DNA of 64,000 nt from Pelobates cultripes (taxonomy: Eukaryota > Chordata > Amphibia > Anura > Pelobatidae), in NCBI GenBank assembly GCA_933207985.1, contig OW240914.1, forward strand, positions 287,864,672 through 287,928,671. Direction: 5' to 3'. Each line of letters starts with the position of its first letter. Position 1 is the first letter of the stretch. The notes under the pieces are model-generated. The model saw only the letters and a program-made list of their open reading frames with translations. It made no database searches and was not told the origin of the DNA. Position numbers and translations under genes: made by a program. Shown here piece by piece: positions 20,507-32,640 of the stretch.

Positions 20507-20919
20507 AATAAATACTGCACCAGTAAATGAAATGACAATTCGGGATCAATCCAAAAAACACAAATAACATAACATAGCTCAAAATGTAAATATATATCAT
20601 GATAGACTCCTCATGTAGAGTTAAACTCACAGGATTTAAAGCCGTCCCAGGCTCGATATAATATGCAGGAGGGTGCCTAAACAAGGCTAAAACGATATCC
20701 TGGAGGAGAGCAGCAAAGGATACAAAGTGCAGAATCCAAAATTTATTGAACAAATAAACAATTAAAACAGGGACAATACACAGTGTATAAATAGTAAAAT
20801 ATACTAGGCACAAAGCCTAAATAAAACACTGCAAAGTAAATAAGTAAAGTCCCAGATACAATACTTTGGTCTAGCAGCAACCGCGTTTCAACTCCAGCCG
20901 GAGTCTTCCTCAGTGCACC
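20507..20919 (-). mobile_element. 413-bp hammerhead-headed insertion with 10-bp TSD
   Basis: Flanked by exact ATTAACATAG copies at 20497-20506 and 20920-20929. Read on the minus strand it begins with a near-consensus hammerhead (20913-20875), continues through TTGTTCAATAAATTTTGGATTCTGCAC, and ends TGCAGTATTTATT. Too short to encode RT. It looks like a non-autonomous unit mobilised by a PLE, given the hammerhead and the shared AATAAA...TTTTG...GCA block seen after other PLE hammerheads in the window. Confidence 0.8.
20875..20916 (-). ncRNA. hammerhead ribozyme motif, intact cores
   Basis: Minus strand: CTGAGGA (20913-20907) fits CTGANGA exactly. Stem II is GACTCC/GGAGTT around GGCT. GAAA lies at 20889-20886, followed by CGCGGTT. 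Stem I pairing is short (GCA with TGC, register uncertain). With both catalytic cores intact this is a candidate active ribozyme, possibly as a dimer given the minimal stem III. Confidence 0.7.
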
Positions 20920-23900
20920 ATTAACATAGGCCTCATCCGACCTCCAGCAAGCGCACCCATCCCCTCGAGATAACTAGGCCACATCCAGCCAAACCCCAAG
21001 GTGAACTGGAAACCCCCAAGCCCCGAAGACAAAACTAGAAACCCATCTCGTCCGATTCCCGCCGGCAGCGCACCAGGGCACTCACATTGCTGAGTGCACT
21101 GCCAGCAGGAACGGGCGATAGCCGCAGTCCGGCCCCTGAGCCTCTGGTAAGAAACAGAATGCATAACACGTCCAGATTGAAGAGCACCCAAATCCCAAAC
21201 AGCCACCGAACTCAGGTCATTCCACCCAGACAGATGACAAAAACCCCTGGTACCCCTAGGAGGCGGGACAGCTAACCCAGGACAAGGAGGAGCCACACCT
21301 CCCTCATGTAACTGGTGCCCCACCACCGAACCTCCACTCCCGAAGGCGTAAGATCCAACCACTTGTCCCCCCGCCTCCTGTCCCAAATGACATATGAGCA
21401 TCCCACCCTCCTTATTCCGGGGTGGGGGGTGGGGAGGAGACAGTAACCGCGGAGAGAAATCCATTTGGAGACCGGCAGGGTGAACCTACCACCCTGACCC
21501 CCACCAGTCAAGTCCTGTGAACTAGTGGCACAAGCACGCCCAGCCTGGCGGCGTCTGTAGCCGCCCCTAACCAGACTGAATGCCCCCCTGAACTCTCCAC
21601 CATCCTTACCCAGGAATTCTAGCCCCAATTGGAGCACCCCAACAACATGGACGCAGGCGAGAAAACCCGGCATCGAGAACCAAACAAGGGGAGAGGAGGC
21701 CGAACAACCCAGGGGCAGAATAGCCCTCACCAAAGGAAAACAGGACACATGTTGGAACCCGGCACTCCCCCCAGTCCTGGGAACCTAGCACATCCTGTTA
21801 GGAGCCTAACCATTACCCTGTGTATTCCACCTACATCAAGAGAAAGCAGAAAGGGCCTGGTTATGTCAACCCCGCAACATTCAAGAACGGAACAGATTCT
21901 ATTGATGAATCAGCCAACCGCTACCAACTTACCTTTCCCAAATACCACAGCCGTCGCACGGCGAAAGCCTGAAGGAAGTCCATTATGATGCTTACTCAAT
22001 CCACCAAAACCCCTTTCCACCTGCAGATGACCGTAACATGAACGGGAAGCCGCCAAGGAAATGTTCTCATGCGGCCTGATCGGTCACACTTTACCGTAGT
22101 GGGCCCCATGCCGCCTCAGAGATGGACCCATGGACCTGCTTCATCGGTCCACTAGATCGAGTGACCACGTCTCCACCGCCTTATAATATGGCCCCGCGCA
22201 GCCCCCCGCCTGAAGTACGTCCTACCGCGAGCAAGATAGAACCCCCGGGAAAAACCCCGCCTGACCAGACACTTCCAGACTCAAGCAGCGCCGAGCAAGG
22301 CGCCGCAACCAGGGTACCACCAGGGTAGAGGGTACTGCCACATGTTATAGGCAGCATGCACCACCCCACGATTGTCTCAATGGAAGAACTACCAACCTGT
22401 CCAGTAGTTGGGTACCCCACGACTACCATGCCACCAGAATGGGGAAGCTCCAAGACAGCCAGTCTGCAAGAGCCCCAATCCTTGCCAGCTTACTGAGCAA
22501 GAGTCAGCACACCATGGAAAAAACCCAATTAGGCCCCCAAAAAACCCCAAACCCGCTGCCGCGGCAACAGGTGGAAATCAGTGGAAGGGACTTAGGGGGC
22601 CTGATTGCACAAGCCACCGTTAATGGAGGCCCAACAGGAAAACCCCATACCGCCCCAAGGGCAACACCGACAGGCAAAGCCCAGCTTACCCAGGAGGGCG
22701 ACATTAAGAGGCCACCCGTGCGGGGGCACATAGCCACAGAACACTGACTGTCAGTGGAGCGGACATCGGGGGCACCCTAAATTTTCCTCGGGAGGTAAGC
22801 CTACCAAGCTTTCTTGGTAAGCCGCTCCCACACCACCCAAAGGAAATCTCATATGGGCCGAAAGGTCCTGCTTGGAGAGCACCCACGTCCCCTATACCGA
22901 CAGATCGCCCGCATGAAAAAACTGCTGGGGACGGGATGGGCCCCCTGCGACCGGAACCCCCGTGCTGGAACGGCACGCGAACCCCATTTACCGTCTGCCA
23001 TGGGGCGCTACCAATTATGGTATTTTTCCCCCACACACCACCTGGAGTCCCTCCCAAGCACGGGGCCCCCCACAGCATGAGGGAACATCACAAAGAAAAA
23101 CTCCTTCACCACTGCTCTAGTATTATGTGACACGCGCAAGTCAAGCAGGCCATATTAGCGCCCTGCAGCAGCGTTCAGAGCCACCCTTACCACCTGCCTC
23201 TCGGGAGGCAACGCCAGAGCTATTAGTTGCGCAGGACGCTGCAGGAAACTGTACTATAACATATGATAAATACAGATAAAAAGGGGGGGCGGTTAAATAA
23301 CCGGAGTGGACTCCCTGGTAAGCGGCGTCCATTTACCGATTTCCTCTTTTTTTTTTTTTTGTGAATCTTTTATTTCAATTCAGGTATGCATTCAGGACTC
23401 CTTTTTTTAAATTTTTTTTTGAAATTTCCAAATTTTACTTAATCATGTTTTTTTTTTTATCTTACATTCCATTCGTGTATTCATTTTTTCAGTTTTAGGT
23501 TTTGTTTTTTTTTTTATAGAAATTCTGATCTATATTTTTTTATTGTTATTTATTTATTTATTATTATTATTTTAATTTTTTTTGCGCACTAATAACCCCC
23601 CTCCAGCCCTAAAGGGACCCGACTGGATGCAAGAAGGGACAAGAAGGGACAACGTACTCACCACCCGCGGCATAACAAGCGTAGAAGTTCAGGCAGAAGA
23701 CATTGAAATCAGCTTCCACTGTTTTGTTCCAAGATGTTCCAGGTGCCACCTGCTGGGCATTTCTATGAACTGCAGCCAGGACCTGTGAGAAGGGCATGGA
23801 GAGGATGTGCCACCAGGAGGCAGCCGAGGTAAGTAAACAGAGAGAAGAACAGAAGGCAGAGAGAGAAGAACAGAGACAGGAACAGGTAAGAGCAGGGGAG

Positions 23901-24421
23901 GAAAAGAAAAGTGGGAGGACACAGAGGAGAGTAACGGGGGGGCAGGAGAGGAACAGAGAGGGGAGGGCAGGAGAGGAACAAAGGCACAGCGGGTGAGGAG
24001 TTGGGGGCCCCCCCAGAAGCAAAAAAGGGGGGGTTGGGGGCCCATGACCCAAGCAGTATAAGGGGAGGGGATAAAAACCGGAAGGGGGTGGGGGCAGAAC
24101 GGAAAGAACCAGGGGGGCAAATGTAAAGAGGAGTCACAGAGGGTGGGGGGGACAGGGGAGAGAGACCCGGGGAGCCCCTCCACCAGCGGGGGACGGTCCT
24201 GGGCCAACTGAGGTCCTCAACGGTGGTACCGGAGTACCCCGCGCCTACCCACCTTTGGGGGCCCTTGCCACTGGAATAGTGCGGCCCGCCGTCCACCTCC
24301 CCCAGCCATGGACACCTGAAGGCTGTGAATCCACCACAAAAGTTGCAGGCTGCGTGTCTGGAGTCCAGGCAATGCCTCGGGCCCAGGCTCCCACACCTCA
24401 CCTGGGCCCGAGGAGGAGTAA

Positions 24422-24556
24422 CAGGGTACCCCCTAGAGATGCAGGGTACCACCTGGAAGAGGCAGGGTACCCCCTTTAGTGGCAGGGTACCCCCTGGAAG
24501 AGGCAGGGTACCCCTTTAGTGGTAGGGTACCCCCCTGTAGTTGCAGGGTACCCCCA
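24422..24556. repeat. GCAGGGTACCCC minisatellite
   Basis: GCAGGGTACCCCCTTTAGTG and GCAGGGTACCCCCTGGAAGAG alternate for about seven units, so two subtypes are interleaved. Each unit holds a KpnI-like GGTACC palindrome. Non-coding, inside the Ngaro-like relic. Confidence 0.9.
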
Positions 24557-25139
24557 GGAGCAGAGGCCACAGGGAAGGCCCCAGAGAGAGACAGGCCACG
24601 GGGGGGGGGGGGCACCCTGACAGCCATAGCTGGGGAGAGGATATCACCTGGATCATGGAGTCGCCGGCCACCATCCACGCTGCAGAAGCCCTGAGGGAAG
24701 CCAGAAAGCCTCAACCTCCATCCCTCAAGCTGTGTAAATCTGCAGGCCCAGGTAAACAGGAGCAGGAGGACAGGAAGCTGTTTGCTGGCATGAATCCCAA
24801 GTGGCACTGAGGTAAGACCTCCCCCACACAAACTTACACAGAACATAATCCCACCCACATACTCTTTCCCAACCAATCCCATGCATCTATCCCCACACTC
24901 CTACATGTGCCATTGTCCGCTTAGCTGCGCTACCTCCCCAGGGCCAGTAATATACTTGGGACAAGCTGGTATATAAAGTACACACAGTGATTGTGGTGCC
25001 TTGAATTCAGTTATTGGTTTACCTATAACAGTTCTGGTTGTTTTTAACCATGTCTGTCTTACTGATCCAAGCTCCTACCAATGTAGCAAGAAATGGCCCA
25101 GATAGTGTTTTTAATTGTAGAGCATTGCGATGATGATAT

Positions 25140-26693
25140 CACCAGTAAAAGTGCAGTTTTTGTTTAAAAAAAATGGAAACAACAAATAAAAACGCTAAAT
25201 TTGGCCAGTGGTCGTGTCTAAGTGGTTACTAAAAAAAGACTGGACATACACCATTTGGAATACCCTAGGTGGTCTACATTTGCAAATGGTATGCCATGAT
25301 GGGGTTAACGCACATTCTTGGGATACCATATGGTCTTAAAAGGCAACATAGACCCAGTAAACCAATGGCAAACTGAAATGGGCAAGCCCTATATTGACAC
25401 TGTAACTTTCCAAAACACCATAAAACCTGTACATTGGGGTTATTGTTATACTCAGGTGACTTCGCTGAACACTAATATGAGTTTTTTTCAAAACAGTAAA
25501 ACTTATCACACAAACACACACAAACGGAACTTTCCCTGATGATATCATTGTTGTAATACATTTTACTGTTTTGAAACACTAATATTTGTGTTCAGCAAAG
25601 TCTCCCGAGTATAACAGTAACCCCATATACAGGTTTTATAGTGTTTTTTTTTAACATTTACAGGGTCAAATATAAGGCTTGATTTTCCGTTTTTTTTCAC
25701 ATTGAAAATGCCAGATTGGTTATGTTGCCTTTGAGAGCATATGGTAGCCCAGGAATGAGAAGTACCCCCATGATGGTATACCATTTGCAAAAGAATACAA
25801 CCCAAGGTGTTGCATATTGGGTATGTTTAGTCTTTTTTAGTAGCCACTTTGTCACAAATTAGCATTAGCATTCATATTAGCATTTTTTGCAAATAACCTG
25901 CCCTTTCACTGAACACTCATATTTGTGGTCAGTAATGTCTCAGAAGTACAACAGTACCCCCATGTCCAGGTTTAATGGTGTTTTGGAAAGTGGTGTTTTG
26001 CAAAGTGACATGGTCAAATATAGGACTTGTTAATAGGCACTTAGTCACAAAACCGTGGCTAAAGTTAGCGTTCATAATTGTTTTTTTGCATTTTTAACAC
26101 ACAAACAAATATAAATGCTAACTTTGGCCAGTGTTTGTGACTAAGTGGCTACTAAAAAAAGACTGGACATACCCCATATTGAATATTCTGGGTTGTCTTC
26201 TTTAAAAACATATGTAAACGTGAGGTGTGATTCCGAGATTTATGACAGGTAACAGTGTTACAATTTCACTATTGATAAATTTAAAATATATATATTTTGA
26301 AACAGCAATGTCCTACTTGTACTTATAACCCTATAACTTGCAAAAAGAAAGCTAAGAACATGTTAACATCGGGTATTATTTAGCACAGGTGTTTTTGGGT
26401 GGTTTTAGATACGTAACAGATTTTGGGGGTCAACGTTAGAAAAAGTGTGTTTTTTAAAATAGTTTCATCATATTTTATAATTGTTTTTATAGTAAATTAT
26501 ATTATATGAAGAAAATAATGGTATATTTAGAAAGACCATTTAATGGCGAGAAAAACTGTATATTATATGTGTGGGTACAGTAAATGAGTAAGAGGAAAAT
26601 TACAGCTAAACACAAACACCGCAGAAATGTAAAAACAGCCCTCATCCCAAACGGTAAGAAAATTAAAAAAAAAACGGTCTGGTCAGGGGTTAA
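25140..26693. mobile_element. TTAA-element body and right end (left part missing)
   Basis: Carries the family's inverted-body blocks (GGCCAGTG...CTAAGTGG, GACTGGACATAC, CACTAATATTTGTGTTCAGC, GTACCCCCATG) in both orientations. It finishes with GGTCAGGGGTTAA at 26690-26693, the right terminus type of 15704-17821. The GC head and AT core are absent. Segment 24946-25139, to its left, shows no recognisable feature. Confidence 0.65.
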
Positions 26694-27114
26694 AGTAAAG
26701 CCAACTGTTTTGGATATGGAAGGTTTAGTCATTTTTGTCAAACGTTTTATTTGCCAATTTATGGAAATTAAAAAAGTCCTAGCATGGATGATAATTACAG
26801 GACACTCAATGAGTCACTTTGTAAAGAGAATACAATTTCCACCTTTCAAAAGTGGCTTGAGAAATTGCAAAACATGTAGTTTTGCGAAACAAGGCAAATT
26901 ATTTATTTCACCTGTTACAAAGGCATAGTTTCACAATTAAACCTTTCATCAATTTTGCAACCAAGGGAGTAATATGACTGCTTGCCAAAACTGTAAATAT
27001 TAAATTATAGTATGTAAGACAACTAAAGAAGGAACAAAATGTGTGAACACATTTATAGAACTGAATCAGCAACACGTAAACAAAACCAGGTATCATAACA
27101 ATTTAGGCATTAGA
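26694..27114 (+). pseudogene. PLE relic, zinc-finger linker region
   Basis: The frame at 26584-26928 includes a GLRNCKTCSFA segment followed by GKLFISPVTK, the Cys-rich linker that precedes the GIY-YIG domain in PLE proteins. Downstream, a decayed YVRQLKKEQ stretch (about 27020) sits where the GIY-YIG core should be. No intact motif survives; stops and frameshifts are present. Flanked by TTAA elements on both sides. Confidence 0.5.
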
Positions 27115-27870
27115 TTAACCCCTTAACCCCTTAAGACTGGAGGGCGTACAATTACGCCCTATTTTAAGGCGGCTCTAAACGCCGCCGGGCGTAATTGTAC
27201 GCCCTCCGGTCTTTCTATACTTACCCGGTCGCCGGCGATCGCGGTTGGGGGGACTCTCAGGGAGCCCCCCCGCAGCAGATCCTCCTCCTTTGGTGCCCCC
27301 CGGCCATGTGAGAGTGAGGTCCTTGCGAGTACCTCACAATCACATGGCCGGGTAGGCTGCCTGCTGCATTGCCAGCAGGGGGGCTGCCTGTAATTACAGG
27401 TGGTCCCCCTGCTGGCTAAAAATAAAATAAATAAATGTTAATAAGTGTAAAAAAAATATATACTTAGATCATAAATATATATTATATATATATGATCTAA
27501 GTATATGTAAATATATATATACACATATACATACACACACATACTATTAGTATATATATAGTTATATATATATATATATATTAATATCAAATTACACGTA
27601 GACTGATACTGATTAAATATATATATAATTATTGTTATATATATATATTTATATATAATATAAAATAAATAAATATGTAAATACATTAAAAAATAAAATT
27701 AAAAAAATAATTTAAAAAAAAATTAAAAAAATAATTTAAAAATATATAGTCGTGTGTTATTTCGTTCTAACTGTATTTTGATATTAATATATATATATAT
27801 TTATATCAAAATACACATAGAACGAAATAATATATATATCTACATACATAAATATATACGTATATATCAC
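27115..27870. mobile_element. TTAA-element left half (GC head and AT core)
   Basis: Starts TTAACCCCTTAACCCCTTAAGACTGG. The head hairpins GGGCGTACAATTACGCCC / GGGCGTAATTGTACGCCC and TCACATGGCCG are intact. Then comes an AT-rich core with TATATATA inverted arms (27420-27870). The right half is missing, and Ngaro-like copy C follows at once. Confidence 0.7.
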
Positions 27871-29459
27871 TATAGTCCATTTCAACACCACCAAAACATC
27901 CTCCCACTTGCGGACAACCGTAACATAAATGGGAAGCCCAGCCCTGCTAAAGACAGAAATCACTGAGGAGGACTACCCCCCAGCCCCAACGCCCATAATA
28001 GACAGAACCAAACATGTAGGTGAGCAGTCCACTCCCGGAACCCCCAAGGAAACGTTCCCATCCGTCCCAATCACTCCCACCTTACTGAAGCGGGCCCCAC
28101 GCCACCTTAGAGATCGACCAACAGATCAGCTTCATCAGTCCATTGGACCAAGCGACCACACCTCCACTGCCCTATAAATCGACCCCGCGACGCCTCCGCC
28201 CGAAGATTACCCTATAATGAACAAGACAGAGCATCGGCCATCACATTGGGAATGACCGGACAAACCCCCTGACTAGCCGCCCCCAGACTCAAACAGCGCA
28301 GAGCCAGGCGCCGCAACCAGAGTAGAGGGTACTGTCACATGATAAAGACAGCCAGCACCACCCCACGATGGTCCCAAAGGAAAAACCACCCACCTGTTCG
28401 TGATCTGGGTATCCCATGCCTAAAATGCCATAGAAAGAGTCAGCACACGATTGAGAGTCCAAAAACCATTGAGAGTCCATAGAAGAGTCAGCACACCATT
28501 GAGAGTCCAAAAACCCCCAAACCTGCTTCAGCAGCAAACAGTTGGAAGTCAGTGGAAAGGACTTAGGGGTCCAGGTTGCACAAGCCACCATTAAGGGAGG
28601 CCCAGAAGGAACCCCATACAGCCCTAAGGGCAACCCCAACAGGCAAAGCCCAGTGTACCCAAGAGATCCCATGGGTAGCGCAGCCGAAACCCACAATGGC
28701 CCACAAAACCATCGACGCCTCCTGCCTGATGTCCCAAACCGCAGTCAGGGGCAACCGACTTTCCCCTGGCCGGAATCAATCCCACTATCCAGGAGACTAC
28801 AGCACGTATCCCGACCCACGGATATGGCCTGGGCCATGGAACTCCGAAACTCCAAAACACTACCCAAAGAAAACACCGCAGCAGCAGAGTGTGGACACGC
28901 GACACTGATGGCCCCACACATAAGCGACATTGGGAGCAACTCACGTGACCTGCAGGGGGGAAGGGGGTCCAGGCAAGGTAGAGGGGGGGAGACAGAGGGG
29001 ATACAGATATGGAGGGAAAGAGATCCAGGTGGTGGGGGAAATTAGAACAGAAGGGGAAAAAAAAGGGGGGGGGCAGGCCCACCAGAGAGGGGGAGGGGGA
29101 AAGAGGAAACTGGGCAAGAGGAGGGGGGACCAGGGGGCCCAGCCAAGGGTAAGCTGGGCCCCCTGACAGAACGGACGGCACCAACAGGGGAAAGAGGGGG
29201 GGCAGGGGAGACAGAGCCCTGGGAGCCTTCCTCACTGGCAGAGGAGGCTCCTGATGGGCAAGGGGACCCCCCAGACCCGAAACGGCGGTACCAAGTAAAC
29301 TGTGTGTGGCCCTCAAGGGCCTACTTACCGCCGCACCTCCCCGCCGGCCGCGGGAGACCTGGACCGTTGCCGGGCAGCCATCTGCCACCTGAAAAGCAGT
29401 ATCCGCCTCTCACTGCCCCCAGCCTGCAATCCAGCGCTGGCGGCCGGGGCGAATGGTAA

Positions 29460-29720
29460 TCCAAGGGTAGGTCACGCGGCAGCCGCACTAGGAGGCTGCG
29501 CGGCAGTAGTGGGCCGCATCCCCGGCCTAGGAGTAACCTGCCGCGTGGCCGTGGAAGCAGCAGGCTGTGCGGCGGTAGTACGCCGCATCCCCGGCCTGGG
29601 AGTACCAGGCTGTGCGGTAATGGAGGCGGCAGGCTGCGCGGCAGTGGAAGGCCTTGTGGCAGAAGGCCGTGCCACGCGTCCGGCTGCAGAAGGTCTGCTC
29701 CTCAACCGGCCCGAGGAGTA
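29460..29720. repeat. GC-rich ~66-bp minisatellite
   Basis: GGCAGTAGTGGGCCGCATCCCCGGCC, TAGGAGTA and a GGAAGCAGCAGGCTG block recur about four times with substitutions. Multiple-of-three spacing keeps the overlapping minus-strand frame open. Confidence 0.75.
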
Positions 29721-29963
29721 GAGGAGTATTGTCCGGGCAGGGCCTGGCAGTCGGGCGGGAACGCCTGCCAGTGCTGGTGCGGCCCCCAGGGAGGCAGCAA
29801 GGGAGACCGCAGGGGGTGCTACAGGGGAAGGTAGGCCGCGGGGGGGGCCCACACGGGTAGCCATACCTCCACTAATGATTGCAAATTGCTCCCTCAGTTG
29901 CCGGCCACCATCCAGCTCTGCAGCAGCCCTGAGGGACGCCAGGATCATCTCAATATCCATCAC
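29472..29963 (-). pseudogene. ORF1-like N-terminus of Ngaro family 2
   Basis: A 163-codon minus-strand frame starting MMDIEMILASLRAAAELDG, a short amphipathic helix, followed by low-complexity Ala/Pro/Arg-rich sequence drawn from the minisatellite. The intact Ngaro ORF1 also starts with a short helix (MASLEELLSGVRSVV) and then a basic low-complexity region, so homology of position and style is inferred. No capsid-like domain or zinc finger follows. Confidence 0.4.
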
Positions 29964-30181
29964 CTCAAGCTGTGAAGACTACAGGCCCAGGAAAACAGGA
30001 GCAGGAGGACAGGAAGCTGTTTGCTGGCCCGAATCCCAGTGGCACTGAGGTAAGACCTCTCCCACACTAACTTACACAGAACATAATCCGACCCACACTC
30101 TTTCCCAACCAATCCCATGCATCTATCCCCACACTCCTACATGTGCCCTTGTCCGCTTAGCTGCGCCATCTTCCCAGGGCC

Positions 30182-30276
30182 TAATCTTTTAAATAGTACA
30201 TTTTGTGGCCTGCTCATCATATCTGACAGTCAAATAGAAGAGTCTAATAGTGCGCTTACAGCGCAGTTGTAAACAT
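30182..30276. repeat. 112-bp satellite, fragment 1
   Basis: One partial unit (TAAATAGTACATTTTGTGGCC ... GCGCTTACAGCGCAGTTGTAAACAT) identical in type to the array at 40047-41690. It lies between two Ngaro-like insertions, showing that the satellite once extended this far left. Confidence 0.9.
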
Positions 30277-30321
30277 GTTTGTACGTAGTGGGGAATTGCG
30301 ATGCGGCATAATACATAAACG

Positions 30322-31278
30322 TGTGGCGAAACCAACCTCGCCACTGTGAACTGGAGAAGCCTGGTTGCTCGCCTGCTCCCTTTGGACTATGGCCCTGCAG
30401 GTTAAACCGTTTATTTCCCCTGCAGAAAGGCTTATTTGTGTGATCTGAGTGCCATTCATCTAATAATGTGCACTCAGATCCCAGCTATCTGGGGATATGT
30501 GAAATGTCTGTGTGTTATGTGTAAATGTGACTTTATGTATTTTAAAGTGTTTTGTGTCTTTTGCAACCATGTGCTTAATGGAGTCTTGTGTCTATCCTGG
30601 GAGATAATTGAATTACTCTCCAGGATAGAAGACTCTGAAACTGGTTTGGGCCAGAAAGCCATGCTTCATTTAGTCACAAAGGACTTTCCCTTAACTTTTG
30701 AACCCCTGGTCTGATTTGTGCCATTTTTTAATATGTTGTTCCCCTGAATGGATTGATTATGAAAATGTATGTTTTATGTTTGTGACATTTATATTTTAGA
30801 AGTTATAAATATTGTGTAAAAACTGTATTCCTCTGCCGGTGATAATGAGATTACCCATTGTGTTCAGTAATCATATCACCTGCAGAGGGGAGGATTTTGT
30901 GTGGGAGTGTCTGGGTGTATTGTACGGATTGATTGGTTGTTTTGTAACGCCCTGTGGGCTGTACTATGTTTGTGGATTGGGAATAAAAGAGACTGTATGT
31001 GACAGTACAGAGAGTTCCTGCTTAACCCTCAAAGTGAAGTGTTGTCTCATTATTGGGGGAAGGATTTATTGTATGCTGTTCCAGTTTGACTGCTAGGAGA
31101 GTAAACCTATTCGTATGGTTCCTATTCAACTGTCTACAGCATTCATATGCTTGGGAGAATTTATTTGTTTCCCGGTTCGGTGATTGTGTTGTCTGCCAGA
31201 GTGCTTGGAGTCCTCAGGAAGCGCTAGGAGCATCCTTCAACGGAGGTACCCAGTCGGGGTGCCAGGCGATCCGTTACA
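30322..31278 (+). mobile_element. solo LTR inside Ngaro-like copy B
   Basis: 957 bp, TGTGGCGAAACC to GATCCGTTACA, closely related to the 12182 and 8874 LTRs. Shared blocks are GACTATGGCCCTGCAGG, CCCAGCTATCTGGGGATA, ATCACCTGCAGAGGGGAGGATTTTG and CAGTCGGGGTGCC. Comparison with copy A shows the host sequence on both sides is continuous once it is removed. No clean target duplication remains. Confidence 0.82.
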
Positions 31279-31874
31279 CCAACCCAAATACTCCCCCTTC
31301 CAAAAAAAAGACAGACAATGTAGTATGGATGAAACAGGCCACAACATTTATTATACCATACAAAAAATACTGGATGACACCTCCATAACTTATTTAATAA
31401 ATTTCTCTTCATTTCTGTAACCAAACATAAAACATGAATAACCATAAATTAACATATAACTTAACACATAGTGTCATACAGCGAACCCAACCGTCCTTGC
31501 CAATAAACTGACCATGCGCCTATGTGCGACTTCCTCTCACCTCCCCCCTTGTCATAAAAATAATTTCCTTCCAATGCCTGCCATCAGCCGACCTTACCCA
31601 CGCTCGATGGGCACGACACCCCAGGTAACCTAAGGTTAACCCTTTGAAGCAGGGGAGGTTGATACCTTAAAAACTTGTTCATCTCATTCCATATACTTAA
31701 ACGTAACCCCTCAAACTCAATTGGCAAGGACATACCCCCGGCTAGCTGTGACTAAATATACTAATAGGGCGCAATGGTGTATCCTGGTTTTGTGCTGCCC
31801 TAGGCAGGACAAAACTCAGACGTCCCCCTCCCCCCGCGCAACCCCCACCCAACCCTTCCCCCCGCCCCACCTTC

Positions 31875-32640
31875 TAAATACACACACACACACAGTTAGA
31901 CACACACACAGTTAGACACACACACAGTCAGACACACACACACACACAGTCAGACACAGACACACACACAGTCAGACACACACACACAGTCAGACACAAA
32001 CACACACACACACACACACAGTCAGACACACACACACACAGTCAGACACAAACAAACACACAAACACACAGTCAGACACAAACACACACACACAGTCAGA
32101 CACACACACACACACAGTCAGACACAAACACACAGTCAGACACACAAACACAAAGTCAGACACACACCCACAGACACAAACACACACAATCAGACACAAA
32201 CACACACACACAGTCAGACACACACACACACAGTCAGACAAAACACACAGTCAGACACAAACACACACACACAGTCAGACACACACACAGTCAGACACAC
32301 ACACAGTCAGGCACAAACACACAGTCACACACACACACAGTCAGACACAAACACACACACAGTCAGACACAAACACACACACAGACACAAACACACAGTC
32401 AGACACAAACACACACACAGTCAGACACAAACACACACACACACACACTGTCAGACACACACACACAGTCTGACACAAACACACAGTCAGACACACACAG
32501 TCAGACACAAACACACAGTCAGACACAAACACACCGTCAGACACACACACACAATCAGACACACAATCAGACACACACACAGTCAGACACAAACACACAG
32601 TCAGACACAAACACACAGTCAGACACACACACACAATCAC
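31875..32640. repeat. CA-rich minisatellite (CACACAGTCAGACA)n
   Basis: About 770 bp of CACACACACAGTCAGACACAAA variants, with 16-24-bp periods and drifting CA length. The Val-Cys-rich minus-strand frames across it are translation artefacts. It has plainly expanded inside the Ngaro-like copy B. Confidence 0.95.

Larger units (their letters stand above)
19914..24945 (-). mobile_element. decayed Ngaro-like element, family 2, copy A
   Basis: Three copies of this family occur here (also 27871-30181 and 30277-33175). They share a left end, GTATGTACGTAATGGGGAAT ... GCCACAGCATTTATT ... GCTCGATGGGCACGACACC, and a right end, GTGGCACTGAGGTAAGACC ... CTACATGTGCC ... CTCCCCAGGGCC. On the minus strand the left end gives AATAAATGCTGTGGCCTG, which parallels AATAAAGCTGTGGACTTTAT in the intact Ngaro's terminal repeat. 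The body has lost its reading frames. A hammerhead-bearing insert (20507-20919) and a minisatellite interrupt it. Assignment to Ngaro is inferred from the terminus and from the ORF1-like start in copy C. Confidence 0.55.
27871..30181 (-). mobile_element. Ngaro-like element, family 2, copy C (5' part)
   Basis: Matches copy A from its 21990 to 24945, ending at the same CCCAGGGCC terminus (30181), after which the 112-bp satellite resumes at once (TAATCTTTTAAATAG). The inner end joins the AT core of a TTAA element at 27871, so the 3' half is lost. A short ORF1-like start lies on the minus strand at 29963. Confidence 0.55.

Noticed and set aside
20910..23080. Frames of 100-184 codons in Ngaro-like copy A
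   Set aside because: No domain; composition follows GC-rich repeat DNA, and overlapping frames on both strands are equally open.
23609..24452. Pro/Leu/Ser-rich minus-strand frames of 147-229 codons
   Set aside because: They are translations of purine-rich low-complexity DNA inside a decayed element, with no domain and no conservation in copy C.
31990..32640. Val-Cys-Leu-rich frames across the CA minisatellite
   Set aside because: Artefact of (TGTGTG)n translation.
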